This document shows positions 1 to 8,100 of a stretch of DNA of 12,750 nucleotides, one piece after another. The stretch is from CAZUCD01 sp964618855 (GTDB taxonomy: Bacteria > Sumerlaeota > Sumerlaeia > SLMS01 > JANRJK01). Each line of letters begins with the position of its first letter. Position 1 is the stretch's first letter. The stretch spans positions 1-12,750 of the forward strand of contig CAZUCD010000113.1 in assembly GCA_964618855.1 (NCBI GenBank). Reading direction: 5' to 3'. The position numbers and the translations under genes are program-made. Under the pieces are notes generated by a model. It saw nothing but the letters and a program-made list of their open reading frames with translations, was not told the DNA's origin and searched no databases.

Positions 1-592
1 AGACCGCTCCGAAGATCAGCCCCATGTAGTTCGTCTGGAATGCCAGCGCCAGGCACGCGGCCGTCAGCCACCAATTCCTGCCTGATGGGGACTGCAGGTA
101 GCGCCAACCCCAAAGGCACGCACCGGCTACGAAGAGTGGCAGGATCGCGTGGTTCCTCGTGGCATGGCTCCAAAAGACCGCATACGGGGAGAAGGATGCC
201 ACCGCGAGGGCGATCCAACCGGCCCGCCTGCCGTAGATGTCCGTGGCGAGTTCGCGGATGAGGACCAGCGTCCCAAGGGAGAATAGCACCGAGAGCCACT
301 GCGCGCCCTCCAGCGAGTCGGGCACCACGAGGAACCAGAGCTTCAGGAGGGCGTAGTAGAACGGAGGATGCACGTCGGCCGTGGTAGCGGCGAGCATTTC
401 CCTCCAGGGAAGCCGTGCCAGCCGGACAGAGAAGAGCTGGTCGGGGGACCATGGGTGGATGACGCAGTCGGCGAGCCTCCAGGCCGCCGCAGCAGCGAGT
501 AGGGCGAAGAGGCGGAGGCCCCCTGCGCGAGGGGAACTCGCCTGCGGGGGCGGTGGAACGCTTTCCCGGGACGCCCCCGGATCGTTCGTCAT
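1..592 (-). CDS. GT-C type membrane glycosyltransferase (PMT/GT39-like), N-terminal part
   Basis: This is an open frame starting at the ATG read at 592-590 and still open at the window edge, giving 197 residues. After a Pro/Ser-rich cytoplasmic N-terminus comes a hydrophobic segment (about residues 26-40), then a loop with Asp51 (SPDQLFS). The signature DVHPPFYY follows at 73-80, then further membrane segments near 98-113, 124-139 and 150-165. Asp in the first external loop followed by HPPxYY is the hallmark of GT-C transferases of the dolichyl-phosphate-mannose:protein mannosyltransferase/ArnT class. These move a sugar from a polyprenyl-phosphate donor to an acceptor on the outer face of the membrane. 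The segment SPYAVFWSHATRNHAIL at 135-151 takes the place usually held by a SQEARMYAL-like motif in relatives, with Glu and Tyr replaced. The family assignment is solid. Acceptor and donor are unknown and the C-terminal half is outside the window. It is divergent from serS. Confidence 0.85.
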   Translation of the reverse strand, partial: MTNDPGASRESVPPPPQASSPRAGGLRLFALLAAAAAWRLADCVIHPWSPDQLFSVRLARLPWREMLAATTADVHPPFYYALLKLWFLVVPDSLEGAQWLSVLFSLGTLVLIRELATDIYGRRAGWIALAVASFSPYAVFWSHATRNHAILPLFVAGACLWGWRYLQSPSGRNWWLTAACLALAFQTNYMGLIFGAV

Positions 593-622
593 CGTTGCGC
601 GTTGACCCGGCGGGGCCCGGGC

Positions 623-662
623 GTCTGGCTTTCAGACTTCCAGAATGGAAGCATGTTCTGGA
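623..662. repeat. two adjacent small inverted repeats in the serS / glycosyltransferase spacer
   Basis: The 136-base divergent spacer (593-728) contains a 5-bp stem with a 5-base loop (GTCTG at 623-627, CAGAC at 633-637). One base further on is a perfect 7-bp inverted repeat (TCCAGAA at 639-645, TTCTGGA at 656-662) with a 10-base loop. They could be operator half-sites or a hairpin pair in the serS leader. No T-box consensus or T-tract is present. A TTGACC at 602-607 has no acceptable -10 partner. Confidence 0.4.
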
Positions 663-712
663 CGGCTTCTCCGTGGTGGTGCGCTCGCGGGGGGCCTGAC
701 CGACCACACCAC

Positions 713-718
713 GAGGAG
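713..718 (+). promoter_or_regulatory. ribosome binding site of serS
   Basis: GAGGAG lies 10 bases before the ATG at 729. It settles the start of serS on the second in-frame ATG rather than the upstream ATG at 645, which has no such site. The upstream ATG would also add 28 residues that do not resemble a SerRS N-terminus. Confidence 0.7.
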
Positions 719-728
719 TCTGCCCCCC

Positions 729-2003
729 ATGCTGGACATCGCCCTTTTCCGTGACAACCCCGACCGCGTGCGGCGCGGCCTGGCGTCCCGGGGGGCGGAT
801 GTGTCCGTGGTGGACCGGGTTCTGGCGCTGGACGGTGAGCGCCGGGGGATCGTCTCGGAGAACGAGGGGTTCCGCGCCCGCCGCAACGAAATCAGCAAGT
901 CGATCCCCGAGCGCGCGAAGCGCAAGGAACCGATCGAGGACCTGAAGAACGAGTCGCGCGAGCTCGGCGACCGGATCGCCGACGGCGACGCGCGCATCGC
1001 TGAGGTGGAGAAGGAACTGGAGGACATCCTCCTGCGGATTCCGAACACGCCGCACGACTCGGTGCCGACGGGCCTGTCGGCCGCGGAGAACGTGATCCTT
1101 CGTTCCTGGGGGGAGAAGCGCACGTTCGGCTTCCAGCCGCGCGGGCACTGGGAGATCGGCGAGAGGCTCGGGATCCTCGACATGGCGCGCGGGGCCAAGA
1201 TCAGCGGCTCGGGCTTCTACGTGCTGAAGGGCCTGGGCGCGCGGCTGGAGCGCGCGCTCATCGCGTGGATGCTCGACACGCACACCTCACGCAATGGCTA
1301 CACGGAAGTCGCGCCCCCGCACGTCGTCACGCGCCGCACGATGACCGGCACCAGCCAGCTCCCCAAGTTCGAGGAGGACCTCTACCGGATCGACGGGGAG
1401 GACTCGTTCCTGATTCCGACTGCGGAAGTGCCCGTCACGAACCTGCATGCGGACGAAATCCTGGACGAGGGGCAGCTTCCGATCCGCTACTGTGCCTACA
1501 CGCCTTGCTTCCGCCGCGAGGCCGGTGGATACGGCAAGGAGACCCGGGGCATCTCGCGCGTCCACCAGTTCAACAAGGTGGAGATGGTCATGTTCGAGAA
1601 GCCCGAGTCGAGCCATGCGGCTCACGAGGTGCTCGTGGGGCACGCGACGTGGTTCCTCGAGCAGCTCGGCCTCCCGCACCGCGTGATGCTCCTTTGCTCG
1701 GGGGACATGGGGTTCGGGGCGGCAAAGTGCTGCGACATCGAGCTCTGGGCCCCCGGAATGGACGCATGGCTGGAGGTTTCGAGCTGCTCGAACTTCGAGG
1801 ACTTCCAGTCGCGGCGCGCGGGGATTCGCTACCGCCCGGCGGGTGGAAAGCCGCAATTCGTCCACACCCTGAATGGGTCGGGCCTCGCGCTCCCCCGCCT
1901 CGTCATCGCGATTCTGGAGACGTTCCAGCGCGAGGACGGATCGGTCGAGGTCCCGGCGGTCCTGCGCGACCGCGTGGGCGTGGACGCGATCACGCCGGCC
2001 TGA
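729..2003 (+). CDS. serS: seryl-tRNA synthetase
   Basis: This cytoplasmic class II synthetase charges tRNA-Ser (and tRNA-Sec if present) with serine using ATP. The 424-residue product has the usual family length. The N-terminus MLDIALFRDNPDRVRRGL is typical, followed by the tRNA-binding coiled-coil arm (about residues 28-102, rich in Glu, Arg and Lys). The catalytic core includes the serine-contacting TAE at 231-233 and motif 2 starting FRREAGGYGKETRG at 261. Motif 3 is LNGSGLALPRLVIAILE at 381-397, with its ATP-binding Arg390. CSNFEDFQSRR at 353-363 is also characteristic. Nothing essential is missing. The start is chosen by family N-terminus and by GAGGAG 10 bases upstream. trmJ follows after 16 bases on the same strand, so the two are probably one transcript. 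Confidence 0.98.
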   Translation: MLDIALFRDNPDRVRRGLASRGADVSVVDRVLALDGERRGIVSENEGFRARRNEISKSIPERAKRKEPIEDLKNESRELGDRIADGDARIAEVEKELEDILLRIPNTPHDSVPTGLSAAENVILRSWGEKRTFGFQPRGHWEIGERLGILDMARGAKISGSGFYVLKGLGARLERALIAWMLDTHTSRNGYTEVAPPHVVTRRTMTGTSQLPKFEEDLYRIDGEDSFLIPTAEVPVTNLHADEILDEGQLPIRYCAYTPCFRREAGGYGKETRGISRVHQFNKVEMVMFEKPESSHAAHEVLVGHATWFLEQLGLPHRVMLLCSGDMGFGAAKCCDIELWAPGMDAWLEVSSCSNFEDFQSRRAGIRYRPAGGKPQFVHTLNGSGLALPRLVIAILETFQREDGSVEVPAVLRDRVGVDAITPA

Positions 2004-2019
2004 GCGGGGGCCCTCCCAG

Positions 2020-2820
2020 ATGGCGATGATCCCCGTGTCGGTGGTCCTGGTGGAACCCGCCGAGCCGGGAAACGTCGGCGCGGTGGCGCGCGCGATGAAG
2101 AACTTCGGGGCGCGCCAACTGATCCTCGTCCGCCCGCGGTGCGAACCCATGCACGGGATGGCGCGCGCCTTCTCGGCGGGGGCTTCGGAGATACTCCGCG
2201 CCGCGCGGACCTTCCAGGAGTTTGACGAGGCCGTCGCCCCCTTCGCACTGACGATCGCGCTCACGGGGGTCCAGGGACACCATCGGGTGCTGGAGTGCGT
2301 GGACTCGCTGCCGACGGCTCTGCTCGCGGGGCGGTCCCCGGACGACACCATCGCGCTCGTCCTGGGCCGGGAGGAGTCGGGGCTCACGAACGAGGAGGCG
2401 AACAGGTGCGGCGCGCGGTGGAAGCTGCCGACGGAGCCGGGATTCCCGTCGCTCAACCTGGCGCAGGCCGCGGGCATCGCCCTGTTTGCCATGGCGGAGG
2501 CGCGGCGGTCCATAGGGTGGGCAGCCACGCCGGTGGACGAGGGCATCACGCCGCGATCGCTGCGTGCGGGCGCGTCCCAAAGGTCCAAGGATTCCGCCGC
2601 GTCGCAGGAGGAAGTTTCGCGCCTGCTGGACCACATGCGCGCGGAAATGGTGGAGTGGGGCTATGAGGACACAGTCCGCACGGACGCCTCGATGGTGCTT
2701 CTGCGGGCGCTCGTGGCGCGCGCGGGGCTCACCCACCGCGAGGCGCAACTCATCCGCGGGATACTGCGCCAGGCGCGGTGGCGGCTTGACAACGGGGCCC
2801 CGAAACAACCACCGGAGTAG
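2020..2820 (+). CDS. trmJ: tRNA (cytidine/uridine-32)-2'-O-methyltransferase TrmJ (SPOUT/TrmH family)
   Basis: The 266-residue protein shows all three SPOUT/TrmH methyltransferase motifs. These are motif 1 VEPAEPGNVGAVARAMKNFG (11-30, with Asn18 and catalytic-type Arg24), motif 2 LVLGREESGL (113-122) and motif 3 SLNLAQAAGI (144-153). The last two form the knotted S-adenosylmethionine site. The C-terminal helical part (about 195-257, ending near THREAQLIRGILRQARWRL) is characteristic of TrmJ rather than TrmL or TrmH. TrmJ methylates the ribose of nucleotide 32 in the anticodon loop of several tRNAs; in E. coli the set is thought to include a serine tRNA, which would suit its place behind serS. 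The first ATG (2020) is used; a second at 2026 would remove two residues. No strong Shine-Dalgarno is visible, so coupling to serS translation is likely. Its stop lies 2 bases from the stop of the convergent gene. Confidence 0.92.
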   Translation: MAMIPVSVVLVEPAEPGNVGAVARAMKNFGARQLILVRPRCEPMHGMARAFSAGASEILRAARTFQEFDEAVAPFALTIALTGVQGHHRVLECVDSLPTALLAGRSPDDTIALVLGREESGLTNEEANRCGARWKLPTEPGFPSLNLAQAAGIALFAMAEARRSIGWAATPVDEGITPRSLRAGASQRSKDSAASQEEVSRLLDHMRAEMVEWGYEDTVRTDASMVLLRALVARAGLTHREAQLIRGILRQARWRLDNGAPKQPPE

Positions 2821-2822
2821 AC

Positions 2823-5171
2823 CTACTTCGGCAACATCTCCGGACGGATTTCCAGGTCGGCCGAGATCGCGAAGGACTCGACTTCGACGGGGAGGGAAGC
2901 CCCCGGACCACCGCGGATCGCATAGATGCCGACGTGCTCGATGGCGTGCGGCGCGGCGAACTCCATGACGCTGATCCAGTTGATGCCGTCTGAGCTGGCG
3001 AACGCCCCGAAGTTCTCCCCGTGCCTCTGAACTGCGAGCCAGAACCATGAGCTCCCGGGATCCACGATGCCCGCGTGGCGAGCATCGAGCGCCGTGCCCC
3101 CGCGTTCTACCATTCTTGTCAAGACGGAGCGATCGTCGTAGCCGAAGGCGACCCGCACGAAGTTGTCCTGGTCGGGAATCCCGTGCCAGTCCTCCGCCAT
3201 GAAGATGCCCGCCTGCTGGAGTCGCTGGTTCGGAGTCGGCCCGGGAAAGCGCATCCTCACGCGCACGGTGAACCGGCGCTTGTCCTCGTCGAGGCGGATT
3301 CCGACGAGGTTGCTCATGTCGGTGCGCGGCCCTGCGCTGTCGTCCGGAACGAGCGTGAGCAGCAGGGCGCCCGCCTTGCCGGATGCGTCGATGCGCTTGT
3401 TGTCCCTGCGGACGATTCGCCACGGCGCCGGCAGGTCGCCGCGGAGCCTTGCAAAGTTCGCGGCGAACGGAAGTGACACCGGGAACAGCGGGGCGGGGAA
3501 GACCTCGACGTCGGCGCGCTCCGCGGGGAGGCCGTGAAGCGCGTCCACGCGCGCCGCTAGCACCCGCGTGCGCTGCGCATCGCCCAGCCTGTCCCAGGTG
3601 GACTGCCAATCCGGCTCCAGCCGTGCCGGGGTGTTTGCACGCGGCGAATGGAAGGCGGCGGGGGGGACGCGCTCGCGCACGCCGTCCGGCCGAATCCAGT
3701 CCAGCCGCGCATGCGCCGCACCGGTGGACTCGGCATACTGGAAGGAGACTGGGACGAGTCCCTGGTCGAGGCTGAGGTCCATGGACAGCTCGTTGCGGCC
3801 CGTCGCACTGGGATTGCCGAAGGCCTCCGCGCCGATCGTGACCGCGCAGCCGTCATCGACGTCCGCGATGAACCGATACCTCCCCGGCAAGGGCACGTAG
3901 AGGTATGCTTCCGCGAGGAAGGCGAAGTTGTCGGGCGACAGGTTGAACGGGGCACCCTCGCCAAAGTCAAAGTCGATGGCCGGGATCACGGCGTCGCACT
4001 GGAGGAACTCCGCACCCCAGGGGTCTGCGCCCGACTTCACCCGCGCGGGGACGTAGGCGAACCATCGCGAGCGCAGGCCGCGCTGAAGCTCAGGTGGACG
4101 CGGTTCTGGTGTCGCCGCCGGCGTGGCAGTGGGGCGCGGCGCCGCCGTGGGACTCGGCCGCGGAGTCGGGGACGGCGTGCGCGGCCGAGGCGTCGGCGCC
4201 GTGCGCACGGGCCCCGGCGTGGGTGGGGCTGCGGGGCCGGGGGCGGGCGCCGGGGCGGTGATGCGCCCAATGGCCGCCCCGGCAAGAAGCGCCACCAGGA
4301 CGTAGGCCCCGGTGCGCCGCGCGGCGGACTCCTCCGGTCGCCTCGCACCCGTCCTGGTCTGGTTCAGCTTCGCCAGGACTGCGGAAGCGAACTCGGATGC
4401 GAACTCCCCGGCATCCGCGGGGCGCCGCGCGGGCTCCGGTGAAAGCGCGCGTGCGAGCATTCCGCCGACTTCGTTCGTGAACCCGAGCCGCGCGGCGCAC
4501 TCCGGCGTCGGATCGGCCGAAAGGGCGCGCGCCGCGCCACTCCCACCGCGCCCGGCAAGCACGCAGGCCCCACGCAGCGCGAGCGACCAGACATCGGACT
4601 GGGCATTGGGTTCGGCGCCGGACAGGACCTCCGGAGCGGAGTAGAGCGCCGCGCGCGGGTTCGCCGAGGGGGACCGATCCCCCGGCCGGGGAACGGCGAT
4701 CAGGGAGTCCACGACTAGGGGCAGTTCCCCAGCGCCAACGAAGACGTTGCCCGGATGAAGGCGCCCATGGGCGAGCCCCGCGGCATGAAGCGCCTGAATG
4801 GGCGCGGCGAGCCGCCGCATGAAGGCCGCCGTGTCCGCGGGCGCCCTCTGCGCGTGATGGAAGCGGTCCTCCAGTTCGTCGATGCGGAGTCCATCCACGA
4901 ACCGCCTGAGGACGAACGGCTCCGGTTGGACGACGCTCGCGGCTAAGATGGATACGAGCCCGGCCGGCGCGGGGGAGGGAATGCGCGAAAGGAGCGAAAG
5001 GCGCCCGTCGAAGGGAGGCTCAGCGCCGCTCGTGTCGATGCGCGCGACCAGGTTCCCCTGGGCCTCGCGCAGGAGCAGGGTCCTGTGGCCGGGGAGTTCC
5101 GCGAGGCTGCGCGCCACGACGTACCGCACGCCGGCCAGAATGATCGAGTCGCCCGGAGGCGAGCGCTCCAT
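2823..5171 (-). CDS. membrane-anchored pseudokinase with PA14 and concanavalin A-like domains
   Basis: This 782-residue protein has four parts. Residues 10-265 resemble a Ser/Thr protein kinase: the catalytic-loop counterpart is HGRLHPGNV (135-143), the DFG counterpart is DSL (155-157), and APE (179-181) and SDVWSL (192-197) are intact. The catalytic Asp of HRD is Arg137, the loop Lys is His139, there is no glycine-rich loop, and no lysine occurs before residue 268, so the ATP-anchoring beta-3 lysine cannot exist. A single membrane span (289-305) and a Pro/Thr-rich linker (about 307-360) follow. A PA14-like domain (about 366-510, core YLYVPLPGRYRFIADVDDG) and a DUF1349/concanavalin A-like beta-sandwich (about 570-775) follow, probably outside the membrane. 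I infer an inside-out sensor or scaffold that binds carbohydrate or surface ligands and signals without phosphotransfer. The ATG lies 5 bases after the upstream stop, so translation is probably coupled. Confidence 0.85.
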   Translation of the reverse strand: MERSPPGDSIILAGVRYVVARSLAELPGHRTLLLREAQGNLVARIDTSGAEPPFDGRLSLLSRIPSPAPAGLVSILAASVVQPEPFVLRRFVDGLRIDELEDRFHHAQRAPADTAAFMRRLAAPIQALHAAGLAHGRLHPGNVFVGAGELPLVVDSLIAVPRPGDRSPSANPRAALYSAPEVLSGAEPNAQSDVWSLALRGACVLAGRGGSGAARALSADPTPECAARLGFTNEVGGMLARALSPEPARRPADAGEFASEFASAVLAKLNQTRTGARRPEESAARRTGAYVLVALLAGAAIGRITAPAPAPGPAAPPTPGPVRTAPTPRPRTPSPTPRPSPTAAPRPTATPAATPEPRPPELQRGLRSRWFAYVPARVKSGADPWGAEFLQCDAVIPAIDFDFGEGAPFNLSPDNFAFLAEAYLYVPLPGRYRFIADVDDGCAVTIGAEAFGNPSATGRNELSMDLSLDQGLVPVSFQYAESTGAAHARLDWIRPDGVRERVPPAAFHSPRANTPARLEPDWQSTWDRLGDAQRTRVLAARVDALHGLPAERADVEVFPAPLFPVSLPFAANFARLRGDLPAPWRIVRRDNKRIDASGKAGALLLTLVPDDSAGPRTDMSNLVGIRLDEDKRRFTVRVRMRFPGPTPNQRLQQAGIFMAEDWHGIPDQDNFVRVAFGYDDRSVLTRMVERGGTALDARHAGIVDPGSSWFWLAVQRHGENFGAFASSDGINWISVMEFAAPHAIEHVGIYAIRGGPGASLPVEVESFAISADLEIRPEMLPK

Positions 5172-5176
5172 GGCTT

Positions 5177-8100
5177 CTACTCAAACCATCCGATGGGGGG
5201 ATTGCTCATGTCGCCGGGGGGTTCGCCGCGTTGCCGTTCCTGGAGGATGCGGCAGAGCTCGAAGTGGCGCGAGTTGCGCACCTCGAAGTTGCCACGGCCA
5301 TCCTCGGGAATCTCGCGGAGGACGGACTCGGCGCGGTCGAGCTGGCCAAGGCTCGCATGCGCGGCGGCGAGCCGCAGCCGCACGGAATCCCGGACCGGGC
5401 CCTCGCTGGCGACCGATGCCAGTGCGCGCCCGAACGTGGCGACCGCGTCCTCCGCGTGCCCGGAGTCGAGCTGCACGCTGCCGAGCGCGAACAGAGCCTC
5501 CGTGGCTTGCGACGGGCTTGCGTCGGCCGCGCGGCGGTGCAGTTCCATGAGGCTCGCCGTGTCGGCCTCGTGGACGAAGCTGGTCGACTTCGAGTACGCC
5601 GCGTGGGCGATGCGGGAACGCTCGCGCAGGGACTCCGGGACATCGGCGAGCGCGGGGGACTCGAGGAGACGGGCGCGCGCGGCCAGGTCCTCGCGCATCA
5701 CGCTGGCCCGCGCGAGAAGCATCTCAGGCGAGCCCGGGTGGTACTTCGCCCACAGGTCGGTCCACGCGAGATGGTACTGGTCGAACATCATGCGCGACTT
5801 GCGCTTGGCGTGGAACCAGTTCGCGAACATCTCGTTGGCGGGGGGGACCGATGGCGTGTACTCGCGGAGCCACAGCCCTCCTTCGCCGGGCGTGAGCCCG
5901 CGGCGGTCGAGCGTCTTGAAGCTGTCGGCGAATCCGCGCCGGAAGAATCCGCGCACCGCCACGTATTCCAGCAGCGGGTACATGTCGGAGTTTGACCACG
6001 CCATGCGAACGTAGGGGCCCGGGGTGTCGTTCTTGGCGACCGCCTGCATGGAAAGCAGGGGCAGGATGCCTTCCACATGGGCAACCCGGAGGCTCGCGGC
6101 GACGGATGGTTCCGCGGCGCGGGCCTCCATCCGCGCAAAGTCGGGCTCGAACGGCTCCGTCGATCCGACGATCGCCATGTCCACGCCGATGCAGAAGATC
6201 GTCGAGTACGAGAAGTGCTCGTTGAATGTGCGCAGGACGGACCACACTGCGCGGTCGTCCATTTCATACAGGTGCATCCACTGGAGGACGGTGCCGCCAG
6301 GCCTCAGGCGGGAGCGCACGTCGCGAAGGAACTCCTCGCTGAAGAGGCCGGCGACGCCGGCAATCCACGGGTTCGTGGGCTCCAGGATAATGACGTCGTA
6401 CGTCGCGTCGTCGAGTTGCATGAAGGTCTTGGCGTCCTGGACCACGAGCCGGACCGCCGGGTTGGAGGTGACGTTGTTGTTCCACGGCCCGAAGTGGCGG
6501 GCTGCCTCGACCACCTCGGGGATCAGTTCGACGACCGTGACGTTCGCGCCCGGGTAGGCGGTGGCTGCGCCTGCGGTCATGCCGCTGCCCAGGCCGACCA
6601 CGAGCACGTCCTTGGGCGCAGGGTGGAGCATCATGGGCAGGTGCCCGATGAGTATCTGTGTGCCGGTGTCCTGCGCGGTGGAGGCGTCGGGTTTGCCGTT
6701 CACGCGCAGGGTGAGGACCTCCTCGCGCGTTTCCTCATCGTGCTCGCGCGTGACTGCGATGCTGGCGTCCTTGCCGTCGCGGTAGTAGACAAGTTCGCGC
6801 GCGGCGATGAACTCCTGGAAAGCCTCATAGCTGGCAAGGCGCCACTTCATGCGGTAAGTGGCGGCGGTGAAGACCCTCTGGTCCCAAGCGGGAGCAAAGG
6901 CCAAGTATGCTGCCAGGGTGGCGAGGAGCGCCACAGGGGCGAAGGCGGGACGCAGCAGCCGCGGCGCGGGCTGCGTGCGGTCCGCCAGTATCACCCACAG
7001 GCCAAGTGCGATGTTGAGGCCCACGGCCACCTCCACCGTGCGCCGGATGCCAAGCGCCGGAAGGAGCAGGAATCCCGCGGTGAGCGCACCCACAAGCGTT
7101 CCCGCGGTGTTGATGGCAAAGACGCTGCCGATCTTGTGGCCAAGGCCGCGCATCTCATCGGCGACCACGCGGGTGGCGGCCGGCACGGTGGCGCCAATGA
7201 AAACCGTCGGCACCAGCATCACGATGAAGCAGAGCAGGAACGATCCCGCCTGAAAGTACGGATACGCGATGTCCTCGTTCGCGAAGACGCTGCGCCATTG
7301 GTTAAGGTAGTACGGCAGGCGCTGGTAGACCATGATCGAGAGGAGGGCGCTGAGTCCCGCGCCGAGTTCGCACCAGCCAAGCACGCGGAACCAGCCGTGT
7401 TCATCCCGCCTGCGTGAAAGCAGGAAGCTGCCCAGCGTGATCCCGGCGATGAACGCCGAGAGCATGATCGAGAACGAGAAGCTCGACGTTCCAAGCACGG
7501 TCGTCAGGAGTCGGATCCAGGCGACCTCGTAGACAAACGACACGAACCCGGAGATGCCGATCACCACGAGCGCGATCCTGGCGGCCGTCATGGGCCCCGA
7601 GGCGCGGTCGGGCTCGAAGGCGGGAGCGGGGGCGGACTCGCGGGCCGCTTCACCCGTGGCGCCCCCGCGCAACATCGCGTGGAGGAGCCACGAGACCAGC
7701 GCGACCTCCAGGTTGAGGAACGCCGCAGCATACATCGAGAACGGCAGCCCCAGCATCGGGATCAGGAACATGCCCCCGACCAGCGAGCCGACGACGGCGC
7801 CGAAGCTGTTGAGGTAGTAGAGGCGCGAGACGTGGCGCCCAACGCTCGTGGAGTTCTCGACCATGAACCGACTCAGGACGGGGAGCGTTCCCCCCATCAG
7901 TGTTGTCGGCAGGAGAACCGTGAGCGCGCAGACGGCGATCCCGGCCACGTTGACCCCCACTGGGCCAAGTCCCAGCGCGCGCGCCAGCGCCACGAAGAGC
8001 GAACGGATCGGGTCGAAGAGGCTCGGGTACACGATGCCGCACAGGCCGATCCCGAGTTCCAGCATCGCGTACAGCTTGAGCGGATGGGGCGTCGCGTCGG

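Noticed and set aside
645..728. N-terminal extension of serS from the ATG at 645
   Set aside because: The 28 extra residues are unlike any SerRS start, the region holds hairpins, and the Shine-Dalgarno serves the ATG at 729.
593..728. T-box riboswitch or sigma-70 promoter ahead of serS
   Set aside because: No T-box consensus, no antiterminator bulge and no T-tract; TTGACC at 602-607 lacks a usable -10 at the right distance.
1287..2636. 449-codon minus-strand frame over serS and trmJ
   Set aside because: Antisense to all catalytic motifs of both enzymes; no protein-like features.
1990..3609. 539-codon minus-strand open frame across trmJ and the 3' end of the pseudokinase gene
   Set aside because: Low-complexity Arg/Pro/Gly/His-rich translation antisense to trmJ, with no domain; it covers two genes with clear family motifs. 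High GC removes stops from such shadow frames.
4377..5144. Annotation as an active Ser/Thr kinase
   Set aside because: No lysine in the whole domain, no HRD aspartate and no glycine-rich loop.
6077..7417. 446-codon plus-strand open frame antisense to the SpeE-like membrane gene
   Set aside because: Composition is Gly/Arg/His/Asp-rich without recognisable motifs, while the opposite strand encodes conserved membrane and Rossmann motifs throughout.
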